Shown: positions 43,373 to 52,814 of the stretch, piece after piece
Position numbering within the stretch: position 1 is the stretch's first letter
How the letters are laid out: each line of letters starts with the position of its first letter
Source of the DNA: an uncultured Alphaproteobacteria bacterium
GTDB taxonomy: Bacteria > Pseudomonadota > Alphaproteobacteria > Caulobacterales > Parvularculaceae
Direction: 5' to 3'
Length of the DNA: 64,000 bases
Assembly (NCBI GenBank): GCA_902826095.1
Contig: CADEDN010000010.1
Location: 1 to 64,000 of the forward strand
Notes under the pieces: model-generated
The model's database searches: none
Seen by the model: only the letters and a program-made list of their open reading frames with translations
Told to the model about the DNA's origin: nothing
Made by a program: the position numbers and the translations under genes

Positions 43373-44103
43373 TCCGCGCGCAGGAAATAAAGCCCTTCGG
43401 CCGGCGCGACCTGCCCGCAGCGGCGACGGTTGCGCGCATGGAAGGCGTCGACGAAATCAGCGCGCGTCCAGCGTCCAAAGCCGACCTCGACCAGACTGCC
43501 GACCATCGAGCGCACCTGATGATGCAAAAAGGAGCGCGCGGCGCATTCGACGCGGACCTCGTCCCCTTCGCGCGCGACGCAAATCGACGAGAGGGTCTTC
43601 ACGGGGGTGTCCGCCTGGCAAGTCGACGCGCGAAAGGTCGTGAAATCGTGCTTGCCGACAAGCGCCTGCGCGGCGTCATGCATTGCGGTTTCGTCAAGCG
43701 GGGCGCCGAGCCGCCACGCCCGGCCGGCGTCCAAAGTCAGCGGCGCGCGACGATTGACGATGCGGTAGCGGTAATGGCGCCGCGTCGCCGAAAAGCGCGT
43801 GTGAAAATCGTTGCTGACGATTTCCGCCGACAGCGCCGCGATCGGCGCCGGTTTCAGATGGTAATTGATCGCCTCGCGGACTTTCCCCGGCTCCGCCTCT
43901 TTCTGAAGGTCGAAATGCGCCGGCATGGCCAGCGCGTGAACGCCCGCATCGGTTCGCCCCGCCGAAAAGGCGGTGACGCGCTCCCCGGAAAATTTGAACG
44001 CCGCGTCTTCAAGCGATTCCTGGATCGAGAGACCGTTTTCCTGCCGCTGCCAGCCGCAAAACGGCCCGCCGTCGAATTCAAGGATCAGGAGATAGCGCGG
44101 CAT
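43363..44103 (-). CDS. truA: tRNA pseudouridine synthase A
   Basis: 246-aa enzyme making pseudouridine at positions 38-40 of tRNAs. It begins RYLLILEFDGGPFCGWQRQ and holds the catalytic Asp in FSAGRTDAGVHALAM, plus RSFLHHQVRSMVGSLVEVG near the end. Normal length. In many alphaproteobacteria truA follows fmt directly; here a DUF4760 gene and about 300 bases intervene. Confidence 0.97.
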   Translation of the reverse strand: MPRYLLILEFDGGPFCGWQRQENGLSIQESLEDAAFKFSGERVTAFSAGRTDAGVHALAMPAHFDLQKEAEPGKVREAINYHLKPAPIAALSAEIVSNDFHTRFSATRRHYRYRIVNRRAPLTLDAGRAWRLGAPLDETAMHDAAQALVGKHDFTTFRASTCQADTPVKTLSSICVAREGDEVRVECAARSFLHHQVRSMVGSLVEVGFGRWTRADFVDAFHARNRRRCGQVAPAEGLYFLRADYA

Positions 44104-44153
44104 CAGATTTCATTTTCGCCGATCGCGAGCACGCCCATGATCGCTCTCGGTTT

Positions 44154-44711
44154 TCAGGCCCGCCATAATGCGCGAAACGCCCGATATTTTCGTTTAAGAA
44201 GCGACGGCGGCGCGTACCAGCTTTGGTCGCCTTCCCAACGCAAGGCAAGGGTCTCAAATTCCTTGTAAATTGTCGGATTTTGCCGCCACGCCCGAACGGC
44301 TTTGATATAGCCGACCATTTCATTGTAGTCGGATATGAAGCCGCGGTTGTACCATCGGCGGTACACGCGTTCATCAATGACACCCTCATTGATCGCCACC
44401 GCGATCAATTCGTGGATGTTCAGCACCGTTCTGATCGCCTGAGCTTCGCGCGTGTTGCGTTGTTCCTTGGCGCCATAATATTCGGGCTTATGGTTGCCCT
44501 CCTGAATCTTGATGAAGATCTCGCGGGCGCGAATGAGATCTTTGTCGGATTCATTTCGGATGATCGTTTGCAGCGTGCTGCTTTTGCGCGCTGATTTGAT
44601 GCTGGTGACGATCAGCAAGAATGCGGCGATCGCAGAAAGAATTATCGCAGCGTTGGCGAACGCTTGCCCGTACTTAATCCAAAAACCGGCGAAACTCCCC
44701 CACCACCCCAC
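44154..44711 (-). CDS. DUF4760-like membrane protein, probably acquired
   Basis: 185-aa protein with one N-terminal helix (AFANAAIILSAIAAFLLIVTS) and a helical cytoplasmic domain (EIFIKIQEGNHKPEYYG, VLNIHELIAVAINEGVIDERVYR). This layout fits DUF4760, a family of unknown function found sporadically in bacteria. GTG 44711 is the start. Base composition is visibly lower in GC than the neighbours, and it breaks the usual fmt-truA order, so recent acquisition is likely. A short in-frame relic lies just upstream. Confidence 0.72.
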   Translation of the reverse strand: MGWWGSFAGFWIKYGQAFANAAIILSAIAAFLLIVTSIKSARKSSTLQTIIRNESDKDLIRAREIFIKIQEGNHKPEYYGAKEQRNTREAQAIRTVLNIHELIAVAINEGVIDERVYRRWYNRGFISDYNEMVGYIKAVRAWRQNPTIYKEFETLALRWEGDQSWYAPPSLLKRKYRAFRALWRA

Positions 44712-45019
44712 AAGTCGTCAGGTCAGCGTCAACCGCCGTGACCTTCCTTCGTCCATGCGGACCGGGGCAAACTGATCAAAGTCATCGGGCACCTCGATTT
44801 TACCATTGGGAGCCCAATAAACGGGCTTGCCCAAGCTGATAGTGTTAACTTGCGTCGCGCGAGCCTAACAACCTCTTAAGGTCAGTTGTGTGACGCTTCT
44901 CGCAACGGAATATAGCCATTTGGGGGCGGGAATGTAACTCCCTGCGGTTCAACTTAAAGGGGCCGCAATCCTCCTGGTGAAGCGCCACGGATCTCCCAGG
45001 AAGTTGTCGCCGACCCCGA
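44712..45019. other. Lower-GC gap between fmt and DUF4760 gene
   Basis: 308 bases without an annotated gene. On the minus strand, 44718-44840 reads TISLGKPVYWAPNGKIEVP... ending RRLTLT, 7 bases before the DUF4760 start. It is protein-like but has no ATG/GTG/TTG start: the frame opens after a TAG with ACG. It may be a small gene using a rare start or the relic of one. The remainder has GTTAACACTATC and other AT-rich words. Confidence 0.45.
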
Positions 45020-45952
45020 TTAGCCCCAATTTGAGCCATCCAATCGCCCCCCCGCAATCGCAAAGCCGCGCAGAAAGCTTGCGGCGTCCTGCGCGGCCTT
45101 GCCGGCGCGCTGCAGTTTGAGGAGTTCAACCGCGCCATCGCCGCAGGCGACGATCAGGCGGCCGTCCGCCTCAATCACGACGCCGGGGGCGCCGGAGCGC
45201 TCTGAAACGCGCGACATCAGCGCCTTGATCCGCTCGCCCTTCGCCTCGAACCAAGCCCCCGGAAACGGCGAAAGGCCGCGAATGTGACAATCGACCGCCC
45301 GCGCCGGACGCCGCCAGTCGATTCGCGCCTCGGCAGGCGAGATTTTTTCGGCGTAAGTGACGCCCTCTTTCGATTGCGGCGCCTCGACAAGGCCGCCGCG
45401 CGCCAGCGCCGCAAGGAATCGCGGGAGCAATTGCGCGCCGACAAGGGCGAGCCGGTCATGAAGGCTCGCCGCGGTGTCATCGGCGCGAATTTCGACCGAC
45501 TCGGAAAGAAGGATCGGGCCGGTGTCGAGCCCCTCCTCCATACGCATCACCTGAACGCCGGTGACGGCGTCGCCGGCCATGATCGCGCGCTGGATCGGCG
45601 CCGCGCCCCGCCAGCGCGGCAGCAGCGACGCATGCAGATTAAAGCAGCCGAGACGCGTCGCCTCGAGAACTTCTTTCGGCAGGATGACGCCAAAGGCGAC
45701 GACAATCGCCGCATCGGCATTGAGCGCGGCGAAGGCGGCGCGCGTTTCCGCTTTCTTGAAACCCCGTGGCGTCCGCACCTCGACGTCATATGCGCGCGCG
45801 ACCGCTTCGACCGGCGACGGCGTCAGCTGACGCCCGCGCCCGGCGGGCTTGGGTTCTCGCGTATAGACAGCGGCGATCTCGTGGCCTGCCGCCAGCAATT
45901 CGACGAGGCTGGTCGCCGCGAACGCCGGTGTCCCCATAAACGCGAGTCGCAT
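45020..45952 (-). CDS. fmt: Methionyl-tRNA formyltransferase
   Basis: 310-aa enzyme that formylates initiator Met-tRNA with 10-formyl-THF. It starts [16 protein letters not shown], shows [12 protein letters not shown] and the catalytic stretch [21 protein letters not shown] with NxH, and has the C-terminal OB-like domain. Downstream of def on the same strand (60 bases), the classical def-fmt arrangement. Confidence 0.97.
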   Translation of the reverse strand: MRLAFMGTPAFAATSLVELLAAGHEIAAVYTREPKPAGRGRQLTPSPVEAVARAYDVEVRTPRGFKKAETRAAFAALNADAAIVVAFGVILPKEVLEATRLGCFNLHASLLPRWRGAAPIQRAIMAGDAVTGVQVMRMEEGLDTGPILLSESVEIRADDTAASLHDRLALVGAQLLPRFLAALARGGLVEAPQSKEGVTYAEKISPAEARIDWRRPARAVDCHIRGLSPFPGAWFEAKGERIKALMSRVSERSGAPGVVIEADGRLIVACGDGAVELLKLQRAGKAAQDAASFLRGFAIAGGRLDGSNWG

Positions 45953-46012
45953 CGGCGGAATTCTCCAATGCCGGCGTGTCGTTTGCGCAGCACGGCCTGG
46001 TTAAAATGAGAC

Positions 46013-46531
46013 TCAGCCGGTCGCGGCGAGGCGCAGCTCTTTTTTCAGCTTCCGGATGATCCGGTCGCGCTTCAGGCGAGAAATCCGGTCGATGAAGAGG
46101 ACGCCGTTCAAATGGTCCATCTCGTGCTGGATGCAGGTCGCGAAAAGCCCCTCGGCGTCGATTGTCTGCTCCGCGCCCTGATAATCAAGGAAGCGGACGC
46201 GGCATCGAACCGGCCGCTCGACCTCTTCATAAAATTCCGGGACGGAGAGGCATCCTTCCTGATAAACGCTTGTTTCCTCGGACGGATCGAGGATTTCCGG
46301 GTTGACGTAAAAACGCGGCGCCGGCTCTTCGTCCTCGCCCGCGAGGTCCATGACGATGATCCTCTTGGCGACATTGACCTGGATCGCCGCGAGGCCGATC
46401 CCCTCGGCCTCGTACATCGTTTCCAGCATGTCATCCATCAGCGCCCGGACGGCGTCGTCGACAACCGAGACGGGCGCCGAGACTTGCCGCAATCGCGGGT
46501 CGGGGGCGGTCAGGATTTCGAGAATGGCCAT
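46013..46531 (-). CDS. def: Peptide deformylase
   Basis: 172-aa metalloenzyme removing formyl groups from nascent peptides. All three motifs are present: GIGLAA (44-49), EGCLS (92-96) and QHEMDH (135-140; H136, E137, H140). ATG 46531 begins [15 protein letters not shown], typical of the family. The frame stays open far upstream to 47446 only as a shadow of the divergent rmuC gene. Confidence 0.97.
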   Translation of the reverse strand: MAILEILTAPDPRLRQVSAPVSVVDDAVRALMDDMLETMYEAEGIGLAAIQVNVAKRIIVMDLAGEDEEPAPRFYVNPEILDPSEETSVYQEGCLSVPEFYEEVERPVRCRVRFLDYQGAEQTIDAEGLFATCIQHEMDHLNGVLFIDRISRLKRDRIIRKLKKELRLAATG

Positions 46532-46657
46532 GGCGGGTGAGGTATGGCGGGCGTTTCGCGCCGTCAAGGCTCGCGGCGGCGCCGCAAGATCGCTCGCCTT
46601 TTGGCGGGACTTCCCGTAGGCTAATCGCCGGGTGTTGTTGGGTTTTTGGGGTGTTGC

Positions 46658-48568
46658 ATGCAGGCGTCGCCGCTTCCGGCAGAAGGGGCTGAGCCGACCG
46701 CCGCGGTCGAGGCCGCGCCGTTGATTTCCGGACCGACCGAGCTGTTGTGGACGGGCGCCGGCGCGTTCTTTCTGATTTTCGTTCTGGTGTTCACGCTGCT
46801 GACGCGCTGGCGCGCCGGGCGGCGCGCGCGCGACATCGCCGCCAATACGGAATTCTTCAAGCCGGCGGGCGAAGGCGCCGAAATCACCTTTGACGATGCG
46901 GAGCCGCCCGCATCGGCGCCGGAGAAGACCGAACCAAGTCTTGAAGAGATTTTCGCCGCCGCCGAAAAAGCGCCGAAAAAGAAATCGTTCTTCCTCGGGC
47001 GATTTTTCGGAAAGAAGGACGACGGCGAAACGCCAGCGGAGTCGACATCGGAGCCAGCCGCGACGGCGGAGGTGATCGATCTCGGCGCCGAGAGCGACGG
47101 CCTTGCTTCCGTGCGCATCGAGCGCGCGCCGCGCAGCGTTTTTGCGACCGGCCGTCACGAGGAGGGCGAGGCCTCCGGCGTCGGCGATTGGGCGTCGATC
47201 GAGCGCGCCGAGCAGCGGCGGCGCGAGGAAGAAGCGGAGCGCGCCGCGATCGCGGAGCGCCAGCGACAGGAAGAAGAAGAGGCGCAGTTCCGGCGGCTGC
47301 GGGCGGAGGACGACGAGCGCCGCCGGCTCGCCGACGAAGACCGCCGCAGGGCGGAGCGCGAAGCGACAGCGCGCATCGAGGAGTTCGAGCGGTCGCGCGC
47401 GGCGTCGCAGCCGGTCCGCCTGGCGGAAACGGAGGGGCGCGCACATACTGACGATCTCGTCCGCACGCTTTCAGAAGTCGAAGAAGCGCTGCATGCGCAG
47501 CGCGAAGCGATCCAGGCCGAGACGCGCAATCTCCTTGATTCCTTCGCCCGTCGCTTCAGCGACAGGCTCGACTCGCTCGCCGCGACGGTCGAACAGCGCT
47601 CGGCGTTGCGCATCGCCGAGGCGCCGGGCGGCGTCGAGATGGGCGCAGACCTTGCAGGGGTCGCGGACCTCATCGCGCGACGGCTCGACGACCAGCAAAG
47701 GGAATTCGGCAAGTCGATCGCCGCTCTTGGGCGCCGCATCGACTCGCTGGCGGCGGCTGAAAGGCAATCGCCAGGCGAGGCCTCGCGTCCGGACCAGGCG
47801 GGCGCGCCGCTGGTCCAGCTCGCCGAGATCGTGCGCAATGCGCTGGCGCCGAACGCCTATGAGTTCAACGCCGTTCTGCCGAACAACCGCCGCGCCGACT
47901 GCCTGATCAAGCTCGGCCGCCCGCCGGGACCGATCGCGGTCGATGCGCGTTTCCCGCTGGAGGCGTTCCATGCGCTGCGCGTCACGCGCGCGGACGCCGA
48001 AACGGAATTCCGGCGAACCGCGCTTCGCCACATCGTCGACGTCGCCGAACGGCTGATCGCGCCGGGCCTCACCGCCGATTCCGCGCTGATGTTCATTCCT
48101 TCCGAAAGCATGGTCGCTGATCTTCATGCGCGCTTTCCGGACGTCGTCCAGGACAGTTACCGCGCGCGCGTCTGGATCGTCTCGCCGACGACCTTGATGG
48201 CGACTTTGCATACGATATCGGGCGTCATGCGCGACGCCGCCTCGCTCGCGGGCGCGCCGAATGACGCAAAGCGCGCGCTCGCGGAAATCGAACGCCTCAC
48301 CGAGCGGATCGCCGCGCTTGAAAGCCATGCGCCCCGGGCAAGGCCGGCGATCGCCGGCGCGGCGCAAGGCGAGCCGGCAAACCCATGGCGCACGGAACCT
48401 TCCGGCGAAGAGGGCGAACGGCCGCTCAAGCGCTATTTCCAGCCGCCCGCCGACCGCGATGCGGCCCACCCAAGCGGCGATCTATACGCCGATGACCCCA
48501 GCGAGGAGCGCGGCGCCGACATCGTCGAGCCGGCCCGAACGACGCGCCCGCCCTTCCCGTTGCGATAG
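46658..48568 (+). CDS. rmuC: DNA recombination protein RmuC homologue, extended
   Basis: 636-aa protein. One N-terminal helix ([18 protein letters not shown]), then about 220 residues rich in Glu/Arg/Ala predicted as coiled coil (residues 170-300), then the RmuC domain (about 390-560): [62 protein letters not shown]. RmuC limits inversions at short repeats in E. coli and is nuclease-like, but unproven. The [16 protein letters not shown] basic insert and Pro/Arg-rich tail are extra to the usual length. Divergent from def. Confidence 0.88.
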   Translation: MQASPLPAEGAEPTAAVEAAPLISGPTELLWTGAGAFFLIFVLVFTLLTRWRAGRRARDIAANTEFFKPAGEGAEITFDDAEPPASAPEKTEPSLEEIFAAAEKAPKKKSFFLGRFFGKKDDGETPAESTSEPAATAEVIDLGAESDGLASVRIERAPRSVFATGRHEEGEASGVGDWASIERAEQRRREEEAERAAIAERQRQEEEEAQFRRLRAEDDERRRLADEDRRRAEREATARIEEFERSRAASQPVRLAETEGRAHTDDLVRTLSEVEEALHAQREAIQAETRNLLDSFARRFSDRLDSLAATVEQRSALRIAEAPGGVEMGADLAGVADLIARRLDDQQREFGKSIAALGRRIDSLAAAERQSPGEASRPDQAGAPLVQLAEIVRNALAPNAYEFNAVLPNNRRADCLIKLGRPPGPIAVDARFPLEAFHALRVTRADAETEFRRTALRHIVDVAERLIAPGLTADSALMFIPSESMVADLHARFPDVVQDSYRARVWIVSPTTLMATLHTISGVMRDAASLAGAPNDAKRALAEIERLTERIAALESHAPRARPAIAGAAQGEPANPWRTEPSGEEGERPLKRYFQPPADRDAAHPSGDLYADDPSEERGADIVEPARTTRPPFPLR

Positions 48569-48570
48569 TC

Positions 48571-49185
48571 TTAGCGGCGGACGAATTCCGCTTCGATTTC
48601 GATCCGCGCCAGATCCCCGACGATGCTGTCGAGGCGGTCAAGGCCGAATGATTTGCGGCTGAAGCTCCCCGCGGCGGAAAAACCGACGACATAGCCGCTG
48701 CGAAGAAAATCCTGCGCGCCGCCGTTGAACGTCACGTCGAGCGTCACCGGCGCGGTGACGCCGCGCATGGTGAGATCGCCGGTCATGCGGCCGGTCTTTT
48801 CGCCGGTCTTCTCGATCGACGTCGATCGAAAGACGGCTTGCGGGAATTGCGCCGCGTCGAACCAGCCATCGCCGGTCAGCGTCTTTGCGAAATCGTCATT
48901 GGCGACATCGAGAGAAGCGATGGCGATTTTCGCCTCGACATGGGCGGCGGACGGGTCGTCCGCGTCAAAATCCAGCGTCGCGTCGAATGTTTCAAACCGG
49001 CCGACATAGGCTGAATAGCCGAGGTGATCAATCTTGAAGACGAGCGAGGCGTGCGCCTTGTCGAGCGCGTAGGCGCCGGCCTTCAGCGCCGCCGGTTCGC
49101 TCGCGACATTCGGCGCGACAAGCGAAGCGCAGCCGGAAAGGGTGAGTGCGGCGATCAGCGCCGCGACGGAATTCCTGATCGTCAT
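48571..49185 (-). CDS. YceI family lipoprotein
   Basis: 204-aa protein with a lipobox (ALTLSGCASL, Cys about 18) and a YceI-type lipocalin domain: AYALDKAHASLVFKIDHLGYS, RFETFDATLDFDADDPSAA, RSTSIEKTGEKTGRMTGDL, LRSGYVVGFSAAGSFSR. YceI proteins bind isoprenoid-like lipids in a beta barrel. Starts inside the stop of the moeB-like gene (ATGA) and is the last gene of a four-gene overlapping unit beginning with dut. Confidence 0.92.
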   Translation of the reverse strand: MTIRNSVAALIAALTLSGCASLVAPNVASEPAALKAGAYALDKAHASLVFKIDHLGYSAYVGRFETFDATLDFDADDPSAAHVEAKIAIASLDVANDDFAKTLTGDGWFDAAQFPQAVFRSTSIEKTGEKTGRMTGDLTMRGVTAPVTLDVTFNGGAQDFLRSGYVVGFSAAGSFSRKSFGLDRLDSIVGDLARIEIEAEFVRR

Positions 49186-49982
49186 GGGCTCAAAATCTCG
49201 CCGCCAGATCGCCCTGTTTGTCGCACGATGCGTCCGCAATCGGGACAGTCCGGATCGCGCGGCAATCTAACGGTTCGCGCGGACATGGAAAGGCCGTCAA
49301 AGATGAACAATCGTCCGGCGAGACTTTCGCCGAGGCCGAGGATCTCCTTGATCGCCTCAAGCGCCGCCGCCGAACCGATGACCCCGGCGAGCGGGCCAAG
49401 CACGCCTTCTTCCGCGCAGTTGATTTCGGCGTCGCGCGGCGGCGCTTCCGGAACGAGGCAGCGATAGCAGGGCAGCGCCGCGCCGGCCGAGGGTTTGAAG
49501 AGCGCCAGCTGGCCTTCGAAACGCCCGATCGCCGCCGATATCAGCGGCTTTTGGCGGGCGATGCAGGCGGCGTTGATCGCATAGCGGGCCTCAAAGGAAT
49601 CGACCCCCTCGATCACCAGATCATAGGCGGCGACGATGTCGCCCGCATTGTCGGCGTTCAGCTTTTCGCCATGCGCGACGGTTCTGACCTGCGGATTCAA
49701 CGCCCGCACGAAGGCGGCGGCGCGTTCGACCTTGGAAGCGCCGACATCTTCGTCGCGATAAATCGTCTGTCGCTGCAGATTGGAAAGCGCGACGCGGTCA
49801 TCGTCGACAATGCCGAGAACGCCGACGCCCGCCGCCGCGAGATATTGAATGACCGGACTGCCGAGCCCGCCGGCGCCGACGACGAGAAGGCGCGCGGCGA
49901 GAAGTTTTTGCTGCCCCTGCGCGCCGACTTCCTTCAGGAGAATATGGCGCAAATACCGGTCGCGCGCATCGGCGTCGAGCAT
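49182..49982 (-). CDS. ThiF/MoeB/HesA family adenylyltransferase
   Basis: 266-aa E1-like enzyme. Residues 8-60 show YLRHILLKEVGAQGQQKL and LLVVGAGGLGSPVIQYLAAAG, the ATP-binding GxGGxG. R71-like SNLQRQTIY follows, and the tail has four cysteines for zinc: PCYRCLVPE and DPDCPDCG. Such enzymes adenylate the C-terminal Gly of MoaD/ThiS sulfur carriers for molybdopterin or thiamine synthesis. ATG 49982 overlaps the previous stop (TGATG). Which carrier it serves cannot be told; no moaD or thiS is nearby. Confidence 0.9.
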   Translation of the reverse strand: MLDADARDRYLRHILLKEVGAQGQQKLLAARLLVVGAGGLGSPVIQYLAAAGVGVLGIVDDDRVALSNLQRQTIYRDEDVGASKVERAAAFVRALNPQVRTVAHGEKLNADNAGDIVAAYDLVIEGVDSFEARYAINAACIARQKPLISAAIGRFEGQLALFKPSAGAALPCYRCLVPEAPPRDAEINCAEEGVLGPLAGVIGSAAALEAIKEILGLGESLAGRLFIFDGLSMSARTVRLPRDPDCPDCGRIVRQTGRSGGEILSP

Positions 49983-50173
49983 CACCACCATCCGAAATAG
50001 CGGCCCGCCATCGCGATCAGGACCATCACGACGCCGACGACGACGAGCGCCATGCCGAGGCCGCGATTGGCTTCATTCGATTCGCGCGCGATGAGGCCGA
50101 CAAACACGCATAGAAATCCGACGATGATCGACGCGTTCCGGAACTCGATCGCAAGGAGATCGCCAAGGTTCAT
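49982..50173 (-). CDS. Small membrane protein
   Basis: 63 aa with two transmembrane helices (about 14-32 and 40-58) and a Trp-Trp end. No family recognised. It is held in an operon by overlaps on both sides: its ATG overlaps the dut stop and its stop overlaps the moeB-like start. Function unknown. Confidence 0.7.
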   Translation of the reverse strand: MNLGDLLAIEFRNASIIVGFLCVFVGLIARESNEANRGLGMALVVVGVVMVLIAMAGRYFGWW

Positions 50174-50643
50174 CGTCCTGTCGAGCCGAAGCCTCCCTCG
50201 CCGCGCGCGGTTTCGTCGAGGTCGTCGACTTCTTCAAAGCGCGCCTGAAAGGCCGGCGCGATCACCATTTGCGCGATGCGGTCGCCGCGCCGGACGACGA
50301 ATTCATCCGTTCCGTGATTGATAAGAATGACCTTGACCTCGCCGCGATAATCGGCGTCGATCGTGCCGGGGGCGTTGACGAGGCCGACGCCGAATTTCGC
50401 CGCAAGGCCGGAGCGCGCGCGCATTTGCGCCTCCCACCCTTCGGGGAGCGCCATCGAAAGCCCGGTCGGAACGATCGCCCGTTCGCCGGGCTTTAAGGCG
50501 ATCGGCGCGTCCGCCGGGACCGCGGCCCTTAGATCGCAGCCGGCGGCGCCCTTCGTTTCATAGACGGGGAGCGCGAGGCCCTCGCCATGAGGGAGGCGGC
50601 GAAGGCGGACAGGCGGGGCGCTGCGGCCGGCGTCATCGAACAT
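50170..50643 (-). CDS. dut: Deoxyuridine 5'-triphosphate nucleotidohydrolase
   Basis: 157-aa trimeric dUTPase converting dUTP to dUMP and pyrophosphate. The five motifs appear: [10 protein letters not shown] (1), [13 protein letters not shown] (2), [13 protein letters not shown] (3), GDRIAQMVI (4) and [10 protein letters not shown] (5, the flexible tail). First gene of the dut-membrane-moeB-yceI overlap operon. Confidence 0.97.
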   Translation of the reverse strand: MFDDAGRSAPPVRLRRLPHGEGLALPVYETKGAAGCDLRAAVPADAPIALKPGERAIVPTGLSMALPEGWEAQMRARSGLAAKFGVGLVNAPGTIDADYRGEVKVILINHGTDEFVVRRGDRIAQMVIAPAFQARFEEVDDLDETARGEGGFGSTGR

Positions 50644-50713
50644 TTGGAATGCCTTTTGAAATCGCCTGAATCATACGCGGAATCATACAGAGATGGGGCG
50701 GAAAATTCACCCG

Positions 50714-51409
50714 TTAAATCGCGGCGGCGATTTCCGCCTGAATGGCGCGCGCGGCGGCCGCCGGATCCTTCGCTGCGATGATTGGACGTCCGACGACCAG
50801 ATGATCCGCGCCGGCGCGGATCGCGTCCGCCGGCGTCACCACCCGTTTTTGATCGTCAAGCGCCGCGCCGGCCGGGCGAACGCCCGGCGTCACGATCAGC
50901 AGCGCCTCGCCAAAGCGCGCGCGGATCGCCGCGGCCTCGCGCGCCGAGGCGACGACGCCGTCCGCGCCCGCTTTCGCCGCAAATTCCGCGCGGCGAAGGA
51001 CGAGGTCTTCAAGCCGCATCGAAACGCCGCTTTCGGCAAGGCTCTCCTCGGTCAGGCTCGTCAACACCGTGACGCCGAGAATTTTAAGGCGCCTGTCGCC
51101 GCCGCGCCCTTCGGCGGCGCCTTTAAGGACGTCCGGCTCCGCGTGCACGGTCAAAAAGTCGCAACCAAGCCTGACGACGCTGGCGACGCCGCGCTCGACC
51201 GTCGCGCCGATGTCGTGGAACTTGAAATCAAGAAAGACCTTCTTGCCGGCGTCGCTGAATTCCCGCGCCAGATCAACGCCGCCGACCGGCATCAGCTGAT
51301 AGCCGATCTTGTAAAAGGCGCCGGCGTCGCCAATGCGCGTGACCGCACGCCTTGCCTCGTCGACCGTCGGCACGTCGAGGGCGATGATCAGGCGGTCCTT
51401 GTCGTTCAT
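50714..51409 (-). CDS. pyrF: Orotidine 5'-phosphate decarboxylase
   Basis: 231-aa TIM-barrel enzyme, last step of UMP synthesis. DRLIIALDVPTVDEA at the start; the catalytic KVFLDFKFHDIGATVERG has the Lys-x-x-x-Asp-x-Lys-x-x-Asp set; LLIVTPGVRP and HLVVGRPIIAAKDP close the phosphate-binding site. Starts inside the nth stop codon (ATGA). The open frame upstream to 51556 is part of nth in another frame. Confidence 0.97.
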   Translation of the reverse strand: MNDKDRLIIALDVPTVDEARRAVTRIGDAGAFYKIGYQLMPVGGVDLAREFSDAGKKVFLDFKFHDIGATVERGVASVVRLGCDFLTVHAEPDVLKGAAEGRGGDRRLKILGVTVLTSLTEESLAESGVSMRLEDLVLRRAEFAAKAGADGVVASAREAAAIRARFGEALLIVTPGVRPAGAALDDQKRVVTPADAIRAGADHLVVGRPIIAAKDPAAAARAIQAEIAAAI

Positions 51410-52152
51410 TTCGCGCGCGCCTTTGCTGTTCGCGTTGCTGACCGCAATTTCGGTTTCGACGCAAGCCGCTTGACCGGCCGCTTCGCCGCCGGTTTCGTGG
51501 CGGGCGGCTCCAGCCGCGTCTTCTCCTTGAACCGGCACAAATCCGCGATGACGCAATTCGGGCAGTCCGGCGCGCGCGCCTTGCAGACATAGCGCCCATG
51601 CAGGATCAGCCAGTGATGCGCATGGCGGAGATATTCCTCCGGCACCATCTTCATCAGACCGTCCTCAACGGCGTTCGGGGTCTTCCCGGACGCAAGGCCC
51701 GTACGATTGGCGACCCGGAAGACATGGGTGTCGACGGCGAGCGTCGCCTCGCCGAACGCGACGCTCAAGACGACATTCGCGGTCTTGCGCCCGACGCCCG
51801 GCAGGGCCTCAAGCGCCGCGCGCGATGACGGCACTTCGCCCTCTTGCTCGTGAACGAGCTTTTTTGAGAGCGCGATGATGTTCTTCGCCTTCGCCCGCCA
51901 GAGGCCGATCGTCCTGATATGGGCCCCGAGCCTTTCCTCGCCGAGCGCCGCCATTTTCGCCGGCGTGTCGGCGATTGCGAAAAGCGCCGGCGTCGCCTTG
52001 TTAACGCCGGCGTCGGTCGCCTGCGCCGAAAGGACGACGGCGACAAGGAGCGTGAAATTGTTCTTGTAGAAAAGCTCGGTTTCGGGATGGGGCGCGGCAG
52101 CCTCAAATCGGCGGAAGATTTCCGCCGCCGCGCAGGCTGACATTTTCGCCAT
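51406..52152 (-). CDS. nth: Endonuclease III
   Basis: 248-aa DNA glycosylase/AP lyase for oxidised pyrimidines. It has the helix-hairpin-helix LPGVGRKTANVVL (catalytic K123), D141 in AVDTHVFRVANR, and the [4Fe-4S] cysteines C190, C197, C200, C206 spaced 6-2-5. The C-terminus carries an extra Lys/Ala/Arg-rich tail of about 35 residues, longer than E. coli Nth and likely a nonspecific DNA contact. Coupled to pyrF. Confidence 0.97.
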   Translation of the reverse strand: MAKMSACAAAEIFRRFEAAAPHPETELFYKNNFTLLVAVVLSAQATDAGVNKATPALFAIADTPAKMAALGEERLGAHIRTIGLWRAKAKNIIALSKKLVHEQEGEVPSSRAALEALPGVGRKTANVVLSVAFGEATLAVDTHVFRVANRTGLASGKTPNAVEDGLMKMVPEEYLRHAHHWLILHGRYVCKARAPDCPNCVIADLCRFKEKTRLEPPATKPAAKRPVKRLASKPKLRSATRTAKARAK

Positions 52153-52265
52153 CGCCGCTCCCGAAAAAGCGGGAGACCATGCCGCCGCGCGCGGACCTGC
52201 GTCAATTCACCCCCGTCGATTGAGGGCAGGCTGGCGCCGACGACGCGCTTTGTTATCATGGCGCG

Positions 52266-52811
52266 ATGACCCGTTTCTGCGTTTATGAGGATATGCCGCC
52301 CGCCGAAAAGGGCCGCGCCGCCGACCTTTCCGCCGAGCCGGCGCCTGTCGGCGCGGCGTTCGACGCCGTCTTGTCGCCGAACCGGTCGCTGCCGAGTTCC
52401 GGTTTTCTCGCCGTGATGTCGATTGTCGTCGGCGCTAATTTGCTTTTTGGGGCGTATTTCTACGCGATCGGCGCCTGGCCGGTGATCGGCTTTTGCGGGC
52501 TTGACGTGTTGCTCGTCTGGATCGCGTTCAAGCTGTCCTACCGGCAAGGGCGCCTGCATGAGCGCGTGAGGCTTGCGAACGGCGACATGCGCGTCGCGCG
52601 CGTGCTTCCCTCAGGCCATGAATCGCGCTGGCGGATCGAACCCTTCTGGGCGCGCATCGTCATCGATAACCCGGAGAGCCATGAGGCGCGCGTGCGCGTC
52701 GTCAGCAAAGGCCGCTCGCTCGTCCTTGGGTCATTCCTGTCTCCCGATGAGCGCATGGAATTCGGCAAAGCGCTGCAAACCGCCCTGTGGCGCATTCGCG
52801 GCGAGGTCTGA
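52266..52811 (+). CDS. DUF2244 membrane protein
   Basis: 181-aa protein of the DUF2244 family, common in alphaproteobacteria: FDAVLSPNRSLPSSGFLAVM, two adjacent transmembrane helices (about 45-88), AFKLSYRQGRLHERVRL and RIEPFWARIVID. Function unknown; in some genomes it is linked to cytochrome oxidase genes, not here. Followed 3 bases later by another membrane protein gene. Confidence 0.88.
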   Translation: MTRFCVYEDMPPAEKGRAADLSAEPAPVGAAFDAVLSPNRSLPSSGFLAVMSIVVGANLLFGAYFYAIGAWPVIGFCGLDVLLVWIAFKLSYRQGRLHERVRLANGDMRVARVLPSGHESRWRIEPFWARIVIDNPESHEARVRVVSKGRSLVLGSFLSPDERMEFGKALQTALWRIRGEV

Positions 52812-52814
52812 CGG

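Noticed and set aside
46532-47446. N-terminal extension of def by 305 codons
   Set aside because: Peptide deformylase starts at 46531; the rest is antisense to rmuC and rich in Arg/Leu/Pro.
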